Of a stretch of DNA of 27,280 nt, positions 10,657-20,827 are shown piece by piece. Below the pieces are notes generated by a model. It saw only the letters and a list, made by a program, of their open reading frames with translations. It did not search any database and had not been told where the DNA came from. Position numbers and translations under genes: made by a program. The DNA is taken from the NCBI GenBank assembly GCA_905250885.1, contig CAJNOQ010001957.1, positions 1 through 27,280 of the forward strand, read 5' to 3'. Within the stretch, counting starts at the first letter, position 1. Each line of letters starts with the position of its first letter. This stretch comes from Didymodactylos carnosus (Eukaryota; Rotifera; Eurotatoria; Philodinida; Philodinidae).

Positions 10657-10944
10657 TACCCAGGTCAAACAAATCGTATACGATCGTATATGAATCAGAC
10701 AAAATCGTACCAAATCATATGAAAATCATATATGAATCGTGATATCTGATTTGTCCTCTGGATGGTATAACACGATCGTACAAGATCATATACGATCATA
10801 CAACTTCGTATAAAATCGTATAGTACGAACCAGATGACAAATCAGATGCTACGATTCGTATGTAAATCGTACATACGTATATGATTTCGTACGATTCGTA
10901 TACGATCTTGTATAATCGGATAGTACGATTCAATCACCTGGGTA
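10657..10944. mobile_element. 288-bp palindromic MITE rich in ATCGTA
   Basis: The element starts TACCCAGGT (10657-10665) and ends with its exact complement ACCTGGGTA (10936-10944). The next bases inward (AAATCGTA and TACGATTC) continue the inverted symmetry. Inside, CTGATTTGTC with CTCTGG is mirrored by CCAGATGACAAATCAG, and the ATCGTA/TACGAT motif recurs more than a dozen times, so the element folds into one long hairpin. No protein is encoded. A TA target duplication is possible because the termini are TA. The flanks also share a near-repeat, ACATCCAAGAT on the left and ACATCCACGAT on the right. Superfamily is unknown. Confidence 0.8.
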
Positions 10945-11573
10945 AACATCCACGATATCTCACGAAGACACTATGGGTGCATAAAATTGGGATCCAGGCG
11001 CCTTCGTAAGGCATCGTGACGTGTACTTTTACATGAAAATATCTTATTGATCAAAAAGGAGGTTGACTCTAACGCGCTTAAAGTACATTTATTTTTAAAA
11101 AATGCACCTCTTTTTTCACAGTACACTTCTGCATGCGCTTGACGATGTGCTTTCGAATGTAACATTTGTTTTGACTGGAAAAGATAGTTTTTTGAAAAAT
11201 CTGTTCTAAAGTTCAGGAAAGAAAATGTTAATTTATCCTAGTTTAATAAAAGGATTAGTTTTGTTTTCTCTATAAGAGCTATCTGTTTTCATATACTTTC
11301 GAAAATATCAGAAGCTATCGAAGGTAAAAGCGTTCGCCTAGCTATAACTCCCCACATCGGTCAGCAATTGGTAATTACGTTTTTCATTCTTTCCCAGCCA
11401 CTGATGCATCCTTTTCGTAGATAATCGTGACTCGAAAAGCGGACAGAAATCCAAAAAGCGTGGTAGACGTGAGAACCTTCGGAGTAATTCGAGGGATATG
11501 AATGACTTGACCAGGTCGCGTCGAGGTTTGAACAGAGTACCTTTAAAGTACATGACCAACAGAATAACGCTCG
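10945..11573. other. No supported gene
   Basis: The minus-strand frame at 11338-11601 (87 codons) starts inside the hairpin at 11574-11624 and has no recognisable domain. The frame at 10971-11165 is similarly anonymous. I see no splice-consistent model. Confidence 0.4.
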
Positions 11574-11624
11574 CGAAGTAAAAATAAGATTTTAACAGCA
11601 TGTTAAAATCTTATTTTTACTTCG
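11574..11624. repeat. Perfect 24-bp inverted repeat with 3-base loop
   Basis: Arms at 11574-11597 and 11601-11624 are exact reverse complements, beginning CGAAGTAAAAATAAG, around the loop GCA. As RNA from either strand this is a fully paired 51-base stem-loop. ATG codons in the loop region head divergent frames of 87 and 111 codons, which share their first residues because of the symmetry. The age of the symmetry is unknown, but the absence of mismatches suggests it is recent or constrained. Confidence 0.85.
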
Positions 11625-11639
11625 ATTATTATCCATCAA

Positions 11640-11935
11640 AAATACGAATATATAACGTTCGCGCTCCTAACCCTAGTAGCATTCCCGCTTCGTTTCGCAG
11701 CAAGAATACAGCTTCATCTTGCCGCGATTTTGACAAGAAATTGAAACTTAACGCGGGATCCATACCGCGAGCTTACCTAATCTTGCTATTTTTCCCGTGT
11801 AACGAAAATTTGACAATCTTGACGCGAAAATTGTTTGACGGGATCGCGCTGAAATCCTGCAAAGATTGCAGCGGGATCCGGACAAGATCGTACCAAGATC
11901 CCGGTATGATTAGAACAAGGTTGCAGGAAGACTGA
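11640..11935. repeat. GC-richer patch with GCGGGATC motifs
   Basis: GCGGGATCC, GACGGGATCGCG, GGGATCCGGAC and GATCCCGG recur here, together with TTGACAAGAA and TTGACAATCTTGACG. The base composition is clearly richer in CG than the flanks. The open frame 11600-11935 (+, 111 codons) runs through it but shows no known domain, and I take it to be a by-product of the repeat. It may be one arm or the body of a decayed element whose end is the hairpin at 11574-11624. Confidence 0.35.
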
Positions 11936-13159
11936 GAAAGCTTTCCTACTACTTATCTGATTGTCGCTACATTCTTTCGATGTTTTAATCTCTTTTCCAC
12001 CAAATTTTATCATGTTTTACTCGGTATTTTCTTCGAGAACATGAAGTAATTAGAGATTTTCTCCTAGAACACCTTCGGAGTACACAGCAATTTATTTGCT
12101 TTGTTTTGAGTTATAAGCTCCATTTCATTTCAATGTCACAAAGTTGAACTATTATTAATTTACTCATCTAAAGTGTGATATTATTTTTGCCGGTGAGAAG
12201 TTTCATCTCAGATGTATCTTTAGCTTCTTCATTGGTGTATTTTTTAGTTCTGATCCGAAACGTTACTGCCATTGGATCTCAGAATAGAACTGAGAAGGAC
12301 TATCTTTGTGTTTCATCTGTGAGTTGAGCCAATAAGGTAACGTTTGCCGTATGTGAAGAAAACATTCACTCTTGAACTTCCAGTGAATGTGTATCTGTAG
12401 ATACTTGACACTCGGATCAGTTCGTTGCTAGAGCCAATCTAGCGTCCTATTATTGAGGTGCTCTGGCTGTGTCCTTATCCTCTGTGCATCAAATAGGATC
12501 GAAATGATCGCTGCTACATTCTGAAAGACTCAAACGTCAAAGCGATCTTACACCGAGGTAACCACAATGTGTGATACTTCAACCTTGTGCATTTCTCTCG
12601 CTGTTATGACTTTTCATTCTGAGATCTCTGCACAGTCAACACATTTAACTGAACCTACACACCGGAGAAGACTTTAGATTTAATGCATTGTCCGAGAAAG
12701 AATATTCTCTTTCGATTCTAAAACTGTCAAGAAGAAAATAGTTCAACCTTGAGACAAAAACTTAATTTTCCTCTCCAAATGCTCTTCTCTCTCGAAAATT
12801 GCTGTGTACTTACTGATGACAGTAGTCAAACAGTTAGTCTATTTTCATTAACTACAACAAAACCCAAAAAACGCTCGGAGAAAAACACTCGTTGCACTGC
12901 GTTAAAAAGTTAAGAAATGACTATAACTGACTTGTATTGTATATCTACTACATATGTTAAAAGAGAACAAAGGATAAACATAGTGGATGATAATATACAG
13001 ACACTGTCTGTTTTTCTTCTTCTATCGACGGATTAAGATCGTTTGAAATAAGTCTTATTGTTCATAAGTGCACACTATGGGAAATAAAACATATGTCCTT
13101 AGGATATATACTGTGTGGGCAAGTCATCAATTTTTTGATATTATTCCGACTATATTTAT
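11936..13159. other. No supported gene
   Basis: No open frame of note, no phase-matched exons, and no tRNA-like box pair were seen. This is the sequence upstream of the permease gene, so its distal promoter may lie here, but no motif can be assigned. Confidence 0.4.
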
Positions 13160-13167
13160 CATCACAT

Positions 13168-13328
13168 TAGTGGCGGCGCCAGAGCAGGGCTAGGGCGGGC
13201 TGTGCCCAACCACCCAAAAATTTGAAAACAGAGTCGTGATTAGCAATAGTTACGTAAAAATTCTGAACGGATTTTTGAAAAATTATGGGCTGAGCCCAGG
13301 CACCCGAAAAATCCTGGCGCCGCCACTA
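13168..13328. mobile_element. hAT-type MITE, 161 bp, with 8-bp target duplication
   Basis: Perfect 15-bp terminal inverted repeats are present: TAGTGGCGGCGCCAG at 13168-13182 and CTGGCGCCGCCACTA at 13314-13328. The flanks are the identical octamer CATCACAT (13160-13167 and 13329-13336). Termini of the form TAGNG...CNCTA with 8-bp duplications are characteristic of hAT transposons. Inside, GGGCTGTGCCCA is echoed by GGGCTGAGCCCA, each followed by a CACCCRAAAAAT-like tail. The element encodes no transposase, so it is non-autonomous. Perfect termini and duplication imply recent insertion, about 170 bp upstream of the permease start codon. Confidence 0.92.
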
Positions 13329-13508
13329 CATCACATGTATTAATTTTATAAAGAACATTATGACTTGTCAAAAGCAAAGTTAAAAACATAATTAAAAATA
13401 TCTTCATCATTATACCTATATGTAAATAGAACGAAAAGATAGGAAGAAAGGCGTATCTATTTTTCTGCTCATTTTTCTGTACTCGAACTTTACGGTTGTG
13501 TTTCACAC

Positions 13509-16500
13509 ATGGCTACTCAAACAGACACATCTTCAGTAATAAATACAAATCGTTTTCCAGTGATAAATACTATTAATACTCCGTCAGATGAGAATGATTT
13601 AAGAACAAGACTTTCAACAGCAGAATCTATCTGGGTTGCCATTAAAAATGAAGCACGTGAGTTGTGTACGTTCCACCCAAAAGAATGGCTCGATGGTCTG
13701 AAGCCAAATAAGCACTATCCACTATTTACGAGAGGAGATATCGATGGATTTGTAGCATTGTTTATCAATAATTTGGCGACATTACTGGCCGTTATTGGAA
13801 ATCTGCTACCAATATTAGGAAACGACATTGTTTATGGAAGAATTGTGCCAGGGTAAGTTTCTTTAGATAAAAATGCACATGTAATGGAATTGTGTTCACT
13901 CAAAATTTAAAATCGTATCAGTGGTCTACTCTTAGTCTTAATACTGCTCATACGATAGATACCGGCCACTCGTCAATCTTTAGATGGAAATGTTTTTTGA
14001 TTTAGACTGTTGAAAATAGTTCAAAAACAGATAGTTTTTGTAAACTAATTATGTTTCGTGACCACTCTTTGTCTTTTCTGTTGTATATACTGGTCGATTG
14101 AATAAAAGAATGCTTTCATCTTTTCTTTTGCCGTTGATCGAATATCGATAGCACCTGTGATGATACAAACAGCTGATAAGATGAGTCTGAACACAAATGT
14201 ACGCTCATATGTAACAGTCTTTTCTTCTTTGAACGAACACACGTAGATATATATTTCTTTTCACTGCAAATTCGAGAAGATCACATAGTGACTTTTTCTC
14301 ATATAGAGCACTTCGGGGTAAATAGAGGTACTCTTCGAAAGTTTCGTCCTTTTTTTGCTATTTCCTGGCCGTTTTTGATCGGAAAAAGTTGCTATTGAAC
14401 ATAATGGTAGACCAAACATTTTTCTACACGCTCATGTAAAAATCTTTTCAAAAACTCCGGCCAATTTTGAGCCAGATCCAAAATGCGAAGAGCTCCATCA
14501 AAGTACTTCATTTATACGCTTGGGGTAAATAGAGGCACTCCATTCAAATACATGGAGTTTTAATGTACAATTGCTGGTTAATTAAGCTTAGGAGATAATT
14601 AATTCAAAAATACCTCATTTTGTAGCTCAGATCTTCCTCTCTCTACCATATAGTTTTGAGCTCATTATCATTTAAACTCATTAAGCTAATTAGCATATAA
14701 TCAACAGCACTGGAATTTTTCTTTTTTTCTTTTTATGCTTTGGAGTAAATAGAGGCACTCCACTGAAATACACGGAATGGTCAGAGACAAACCTTTACCG
14801 ACTCTCAGAAGCCGAATTTAGTATTAGGCCAAGTGGCAAAGTTCTTCAGACTGCTGAACTCTATCACATATGTGAAAATTAGCTGATTATTCCAGTGGAT
14901 AAGCTATCAAACTGGCTTCACACTATGTACGATATTAATTTGAATATATTTTATGGGCTAAATTAATTTTAAAATTAATTATGACACCTAGAGACAAAAA
15001 CTTTTGATAAAATCTTCTGTCTATAGCGTACAGAAGCACCTCCTCTATCAAATGCAAAAACAATCATCTAAAAATTATGAGGACTACGCAAGATAACACC
15101 AAATTATCCGATATATGTCTCCTCTGAATGAAACATACAATACGATATGAAAATATACTTTACAGGATAAAGTCGCGTACATTACGACTATTTTTAATGT
15201 CTGAAGTTGATATTTCAGGCTAAACAAAAAAGAAATAGCAAAAAGAAACTTAGTGAAGAAACGTAGTGCTTCTATTTACCCTGAAGTACTCTATTTCTGT
15301 TCTGATATAATCTGTTCCTAAGTTCTGCTTTTTTGATTCTGTTTAGGCTAATAAAGAACAGTTTTTGTCAACAAAAAAAAACTACTGCGGTGATGATAAA
15401 AAATAAAGCAAGAATAAAATTCATACCATCTAAAAGAATTTGTGAACAAAATATTGAGAGAAGCTATTATTTGGAAAAATAGTAGGCTCTAATCGGTAGA
15501 TTTTTGAAACAAAACTCTACTAAGCATTTTGTCTCTCAGAAAAAGGCTATATATCGAATAGTCTCAGAGAAAACCGAATTTGATCGTCATACAAAAAAAG
15601 TAGATCGGCACATGCTTTTAGACCGGGTCTTCTGCCAGTCTGAAAAATTTAGGCCGGTTCGTTCTATGCGTCATGCTTTTACGGTTACACTATCATACAT
15701 CTCATCAGAGTTGGAACCGGACCGGTCCGGTCCGGTTGAACTTTTCACCCGGCCGGTTAACACCGGTTTTTTTACCAGTTTAACTACACTTCAACGGACC
15801 GGTTGCTGTCGGTTTCGAATCACAAGCGAAAGATGACTACTGTATAACTAGGTGAATAAGTTCTGTTAATGAGTGACAAGCAACCGACTAAATCAGTCGT
15901 ATGTAAAGAATATCATTTACGTAGTTTTTTGTCTTTTAGATTTACTGTGCTAGAAATTGCTGTATCCCTCTTTTTCGGTTGAATATTTCGATATCAGAAG
16001 ACACAGTTATACAAACTGATTTCTTTTCTGTTTAGTGTTGGTATTGCGATGTTCTGGGGCAATATATACTATGTATATATGGCACGTAAATTAGCTCGTA
16101 AAGAAAATCGAAATGATGTATGTGCACAACCGTACGGAATCAATACTCCGGGAGCATTTGCATTCGTTTTCAGTATCATTTTCCCCACGTATCATGGATG
16201 TGCTCAAATAAATTCGGCAGCTTATTGTCGGGAATTGGCGTGGTACGTGGCTTTAGCAAGTAATTTTATCACGGGATGTATTCTTCTGTTACTATGCGTT
16301 GTTGGGGAACATATTCGAAGACACACACCCGCTGTAGCACTATTGTCGTCAATCTCCGGTATCGGATTTACATATTTGGCGTTAAACGAATATATAGGTA
16401 AGTAAAAGTTGAATATAGTATAAAAAAATCATTTATTTATAATGATAATTTAGATGTTGCGGATGTGCCTATTGTTGCTTTTATTCCATTTGCTATTGTG

Positions 16501-17807
16501 ATGCTGGGTTATTTTGGTAATATTAAATTTGGTCCTATACCCGTCGCCTTTGTTGCTCTTGTAGCTGGCACAGCTTTAGGGTGGGCTACTGGAACGAATA
16601 CACGTCAACCTGTTATCGACGCAAGTCATTTAGTAAAAGGATATGCTCCTGTATTTCCTATTGGCGAAATGTTTCGAAATATGAAACATATTGGACCGTA
16701 TTTATCGACAACAATACCAACAGCAATATCGATTGCTATTGGAACAATACAATGTGTTGAGTCAGCAAAACGGGCGGGAGATTTCTATCCAACAAGAGAA
16801 TCAATGTTAGCTGATGGAGGTAAAAAAATAAACATTTTTTCTAAAGAATATAATTTATTTTGTTATTACTTCAGTTGGAACTTTAATAGCGTCAATATTC
16901 GGCTCAATACTTGGAATGACAGGTTATTTACCAGAGATAAACGTTTATTCAAATAAATGCATTTTATTTTTTCCTTCTAGCATTTATTGGTCATCCCGCA
17001 TTTAAAAAAATGGGAGCTAGACAAGGTTATTCTTTATTAAATGCCTTTGCTTTTTTACCACTCTGTTTTCTTGGTTTAATCGCTCTCCTTCTGTCAATTA
17101 TTGCCATTGTTTCGATTAATCCTATTATTATTTTCATTGGTCTTGTCATCTGTTCTGATACACTGGCTATTACACCTCGTCGTCATTATGTAAGTCCGAT
17201 GTTTATTGGTAATAGTTCACATTCTATTTGATTACTTTAGCCTGCTTTTCTCCTTGGCCTCATGCCGGTGGTTGCCGATTGGGCTAAAGGAACGATTATA
17301 AGCGGAGTAACAAGTTCATATGAATCAACGACAAATATGACATTCAGCGACAGTATTCTAGACTCTATTAAGGGTTATAGATATCATGGTTTAGTGAATT
17401 TTGGTGGTGGAGCTTTATTAAATTGTATATTCATCGCAGCTATTCTCATGTACATTATTGATCGAAAATTTGTTCGCGCTACTGTATGGAGTTTGTTAGC
17501 TGCTGTTTTTTCATTTTTTGGTTTGATTAATGCAAACAGTGTAGGATTATTGTATCGAAAAACAGATTATGGTTGGAAATTTACTGTAGCTTATACAATG
17601 CTGGCTGTTTTATTTTGTACCTTTGAACTTTTGCAACGTTGGCGATGGGTTGATCAACCTGAGGAAGAACCCGATGATTTATCATCGCTGGAATGGGCTG
17701 AATGGAATAGAAGAGAATTATTAAGACAACAAGAAGGACCAAGTATCGATAAAGATACGAGAATGGATCAAATTAATTTAAGCACTAATGGAAGATCACG
17801 AGTTTAA
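13509..17807 (+). CDS. NCS2-like (xanthine/uracil permease family) transporter, six exons
   Basis: Exons are 13509-13852, 16036-16397, 16454-16819, 16875-16922, 16981-17189 and 17241-17807. All junctions are GT-AG and in phase, giving 1,896 nt and 631 residues. The start ATG follows CACAC and opens an ~75-residue polar N-terminus. RGDIDGFVALFINNLATLLAV, GRIVPGVGIAMFWGNIYYVY and CAQPYGINTPGAFAFVF match the first helices and the conserved PYGINT region of NCS2-like permeases. Later come ESMLADGVGTLIAS and TAFIGHPAFKKMGARQGYSL, then several hydrophobic helices and an acidic, then Gln-rich, C-terminal tail (from about residue 575). The family carries nucleobases or related solutes across membranes with ion coupling. 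This branch is widespread in bacteria and rare in animals as far as I know, so its substrate is undetermined. Introns 2-5 are 51-58 bp, but intron 1 is 2,183 bp and full of repeats. There is no frame damage, so the gene is probably active. Confidence 0.85.
14303..15294. mobile_element. ~1-kb foldback/MITE inside permease intron 1
   Basis: The left end, ATAGAGCACTTCGGGGTAAA (14303-14322), is mirrored by the right end at about 15262-15294 (reverse complement ATAGAGTACTTCAGGGTAAA). Similarity continues inward for about 70 bp, including TTTTTGCTATTTC in both arms. Two further direct copies of the GGGTAAATAGAGGCACTCC motif lie inside, at about 14522-14541 and 14742-14761, so the element has sub-repeats or nested copies. 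It encodes no protein. It lies wholly within the 2.2-kb first intron and explains about half of that intron's unusual length. Confidence 0.7.
15590..15815. repeat. ACCGG-rich palindrome cluster in permease intron 1
   Basis: ACCGGACCGGTCCGGT (15716-15731) is a perfect 16-bp palindrome inside a run of ACCGG/CCGGT units. Related units (GACCGGGTC, GGCCGGTTC, CCGGCCGGTT, ACACCGGT, GGACCGGTT) spread from about 15620 to 15802. The patch is much richer in G+C than the rest of the intron. The frame at 15504-15836 (+, 110 codons) spans it, but it is not needed by the phase-matched permease model and I read it as fortuitous. Confidence 0.6.
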
Positions 17808-19219
17808 AATTTAAATATTAGCTAAACGATGAAAAAAATATTGTAGTTAGTGTTATTCTTTCTCATTGAAATTTGATATTTATTTTTTACTCATTGTTAA
17901 TTGTTCAGTATAGTGCAATATTTTTCTTAATAAGTTTGTTTCTTGTCCTTATAAGGTGCCAGTAATTCAAAATTTTCGCACCAGTTTATTTTTCATTTAT
18001 TTACATATGACTGGATAGAACAAATCTTTTGCCTATTATTTCTATTATTGAGTGGTCACTTCAAAATACTTCTGTTAAGCAACATTTCATTCAAACAAGT
18101 GCGACAAACTGAACAAAAAAATATATTTGAGCCATCTAAAGTCACTGAAGTTCCAGTGGGAAAAAAGTTATCTTTTAAACCTTTTCCAATTTTTCAAGTT
18201 AACATTTTCTATTTAAACCGTTGTTATGAATCATTAAAAAGAACGCACATTCATTCTTCACAATCCTAACTAGAAAAAAGTTTAGTTATAAACACCACTA
18301 CGTAGTTAAAGTTAACCTGTAAAATAAGTGAGTCTAGTAAAGTGAGTCTAGTTTTGAAATTAAATTCAAAATTTTGACTATTTAAAACTATTTTTGGAAG
18401 AGTAATAAACGGTGTATTTCTGATCAGTTCACAAAACTGAATCGAATAATATGTTACGCGATATACTTATTTCTCATCTAAAAAGTCGTCTATAGGTACC
18501 TTTATACAGAAATTCATTAAAAAATTGAGTTATTCTACTACGTCTCATTTCATTTCGACGACGTCTTTTTTGTGAAACTTCTTCAGTATTTTCAAAGGAG
18601 AAGAAATTGAAGTTTTATGCTCAAAAAGCCTTAATTTTGACCTATTTTTTAACCTTCCCCTCTCCTCCGAGTGTATTCATCTTAACAGAGTGGTGTATCC
18701 GTCTTGAAAGGGTAGTGTATTCATCTTAAAAGATAGCTGCAATTTTCATTGCTCTATATTAGTGTACACTATTCCCAATACCATCTTTCGACTAATGTAG
18801 AGGAGTTTCACCATTTTAGCCCCACAAGGGACTGCCCTAACAAGATTTTCTAAATTAGAAGTACATGGAAATATTCTGATGCGAAAGTTTTGACAGAAAA
18901 ATCTTGGTCTTCCAGCAATAGTGTGGTAGTACTAAATTTACTGCTCGGTATGTACCGGTTATTTCTACTCGTCTTTTGGAGCATTTAGAAAGTTGTTATA
19001 TAACGGCTATTAAGAATTGTTCCCAGCTGTAGAGCGTCTCATTTTATAGAGAATTGTTTGGGGGAAAAACAAAGTTTTTATTCTACTGTAACATAAATAG
19101 GAGCTGTCTAGAATACAATAATTGTACATGATAACTGGTCACCAATTACATAACTGTTCGTGTCTCTTAAATAATTCGTTAATAGACTCTCTCTTTTATT
19201 TTTAATTTGGGAAAATGTG
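17808..19219. other. 3' flank of the permease; no further gene seen
   Basis: This is AT-rich. No AATAAA follows the permease stop closely. A short threefold tandem repeat sits at about 18671-18736. The frame at 18048-18269 (+) has no ATG and no domain. No convincing exon of another gene was found. Confidence 0.45.
18671..18736. repeat. Three tandem ~22-bp units
   Basis: The units are GTGTATTCATCTTAACAGAG, GTGTATCCGTCTTGAAAGGG and GTGTATTCATCTTAAAAGAT, starting at about 18671, 18693 and 18715. This is a small imperfect minisatellite with no visible coding role. Confidence 0.7.
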
Positions 19220-20827
19220 TTTTGATCACCAAATTTCTTTCTATCGATCTATCGAAATGATCACAAAATCGATTAAAGAAAATTTAAATTAAAGAAAATA
19301 TATAAGAAGAGCATATAGCAATTAATGAGTAGACAGGCAAGAAAAAGAATGTAAAGAAAAATACAAGGAGAAATATGGGCCGAACAGAAGCTTAATTTCA
19401 ATGGTTGAAGAAAAGCTGCTGAGCCGTGTGGTGGAAGGAGGAGGGGAGGCAGTGGGTAGTGAGAGTGAGTAGACAAATAGGATTCGTCACGCTACTAACA
19501 TGTGAGGGAATTGATGTAATCTAATCGGAGGAAACTATTTATGTAAAACTCGTTATATATATGTATCTAAAAACCATAAAAAGTTCTCATTGTTCTGTCG
19601 GTTAGACGTCATATGAAATCTTATCGTTAAAGAGCAAAAAAAGAAAAGAAAAAATGCTATGTGCTCCGAACTGTCGTTGATGTTAATTAATGGATGTAGT
19701 ATTTTACATAATGTCCCGTTAGTCTTAAACAAGGATAAAATCAGAAAAGATCTCGGGAAAATATCAGTTAAGCATATCTGCATAAAAGATCTCGAAAAAT
19801 TTTATTTATTTTTTTTATTCTGCAGAAAAGATCTCTTAATAATTAATTAATTAATAAATAGGAAAAGCTCTTACACCCTCATAGATTATACCTTTCAAAC
19901 AGTGCAGTCTTTGGCAAAACGATTCTTCAATGCAAAACTTTTTGCAACACTTACAAGAATATAGCACAAATAAAAAAAAAGAGAACAAGCTCATTTTTCT
20001 AGTCCTGTTGTAATGCTAATTTTATTTTTTTTTAGACGTCCTTTTCCTCTACGTTTAAAAATAAGTTGTGAGACAAGCATTGTACCCCACATCATCCTTA
20101 AACCAATTGCATATATACATGAGTACTCTTTGAGATCATATCTACACGAACAAAACCATGGTGGTGCCCTTCTAGACTATCCATTATTCCGGAATCTTTT
20201 CTGCAGAATAAAAAAATAAATAAAATTTTCCAAGATCTTTTATGCAGATATGCTTAATTGACATTTTCTCGAGATCTTTTCTGTCGTTATTTCCTTCCGA
20301 GATCCATTCTGCTAATTTACCGAGATCGTTTCTGATTTTATTCATATTTCTTCATGTTCAGTTGTATATTAACGAATTAAACTTTCTTTATATTCTTTTT
20401 CTTATCTGCCTACTCATTAATTGGTAATAATTACTAATTGATTGCTATATATTCTTCTTGTATATATTTTCGTTAATTGATTTGGTAATCAAAAGTGTTA
20501 CCCTATAAAAAAAATTCTAGTGTGGCACCGCCTCGGCACTTCTCTTATGAGAAGGAAAAGATGAAGTCAAAAAGACATTCGAAATATCAGAAGTAGAGTG
20601 CGGTGTTAATTGACGAAACAAAATGGTGACTGAAAACAAAACTTCGGCACTGGTGCGCACCAGTGCGAGATTTTTACATTCTTTGTGGCACCGATGCGCA
20701 TCGGTGCCCAGAAAAAAAATTATTCGGCAACGGTGCGCACCCGTGCACAACCAGTGCCGATAAAATATTTTTTTGTAGGGATATTTTTTGATGATCATTT
20801 CGATAGAAAGAAATTTGGTGATCAAAA
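19220..20827. mobile_element. 1.6-kb long-inverted-repeat (foldback) element
   Basis: The outer ends pair: TTTTGATCACCAAATTTCTT (19220-19239) and the following CTATCGA match the reverse complement of 20791-20827, apart from an 8-base extra block on the left. Further in, 19262-19350 matches the reverse complement of about 20383-20493 (shared CTACTCATTAATTG and TCTTCTTRTATATATTTTC). The inner segment 19742-19835 matches 20195-20283 almost base for base, including GCAGATATGCTTAA. The inner arms carry repeated CGAGATCTTTTCTG units. No transposase is encoded; open frames inside merely mirror each other across the symmetry. It lies between the convergent permease and polycystin genes. Confidence 0.75.
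20645..20760. repeat. Cluster of GC-rich perfect palindromes (GCAC..TGCGCA..GTGC)
   Basis: GCACTGGTGCGCACCAGTGC at 20647-20666 is a perfect 20-bp palindrome. 20687-20708 is a perfect 22-bp palindrome of the same plan (GGCACCGA, then TGCGCA at the centre). A third, imperfect version occupies 20725-20759 (CGGCAACGGTGCGCACC onwards, ending TGCCG). GGCACCGCCTCGGCAC at 20526-20541 uses the same words. All share a TGCGCA or GTGCGCAC centre but different flanking bases, so symmetry has been kept while sequence changed. They sit in the right half of the long-inverted-repeat element. Confidence 0.85.

Noticed and set aside
13240..13506. 88-codon minus-strand frame upstream of the permease
   Set aside because: Its upper part lies on AT-rich flank and its lower part runs into the hAT-type MITE; no known domain.
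15504..15836. 110-codon frame inside permease intron 1
   Set aside because: The permease reads continuously from 13852 to 16036 across a conserved helix, so no extra exon is needed; the frame spans a repeat.
18048..20427. Several 60-76-codon frames between the convergent genes
   Set aside because: No ATG or domain support, and those at 19553-20427 mirror each other across the long inverted repeat.
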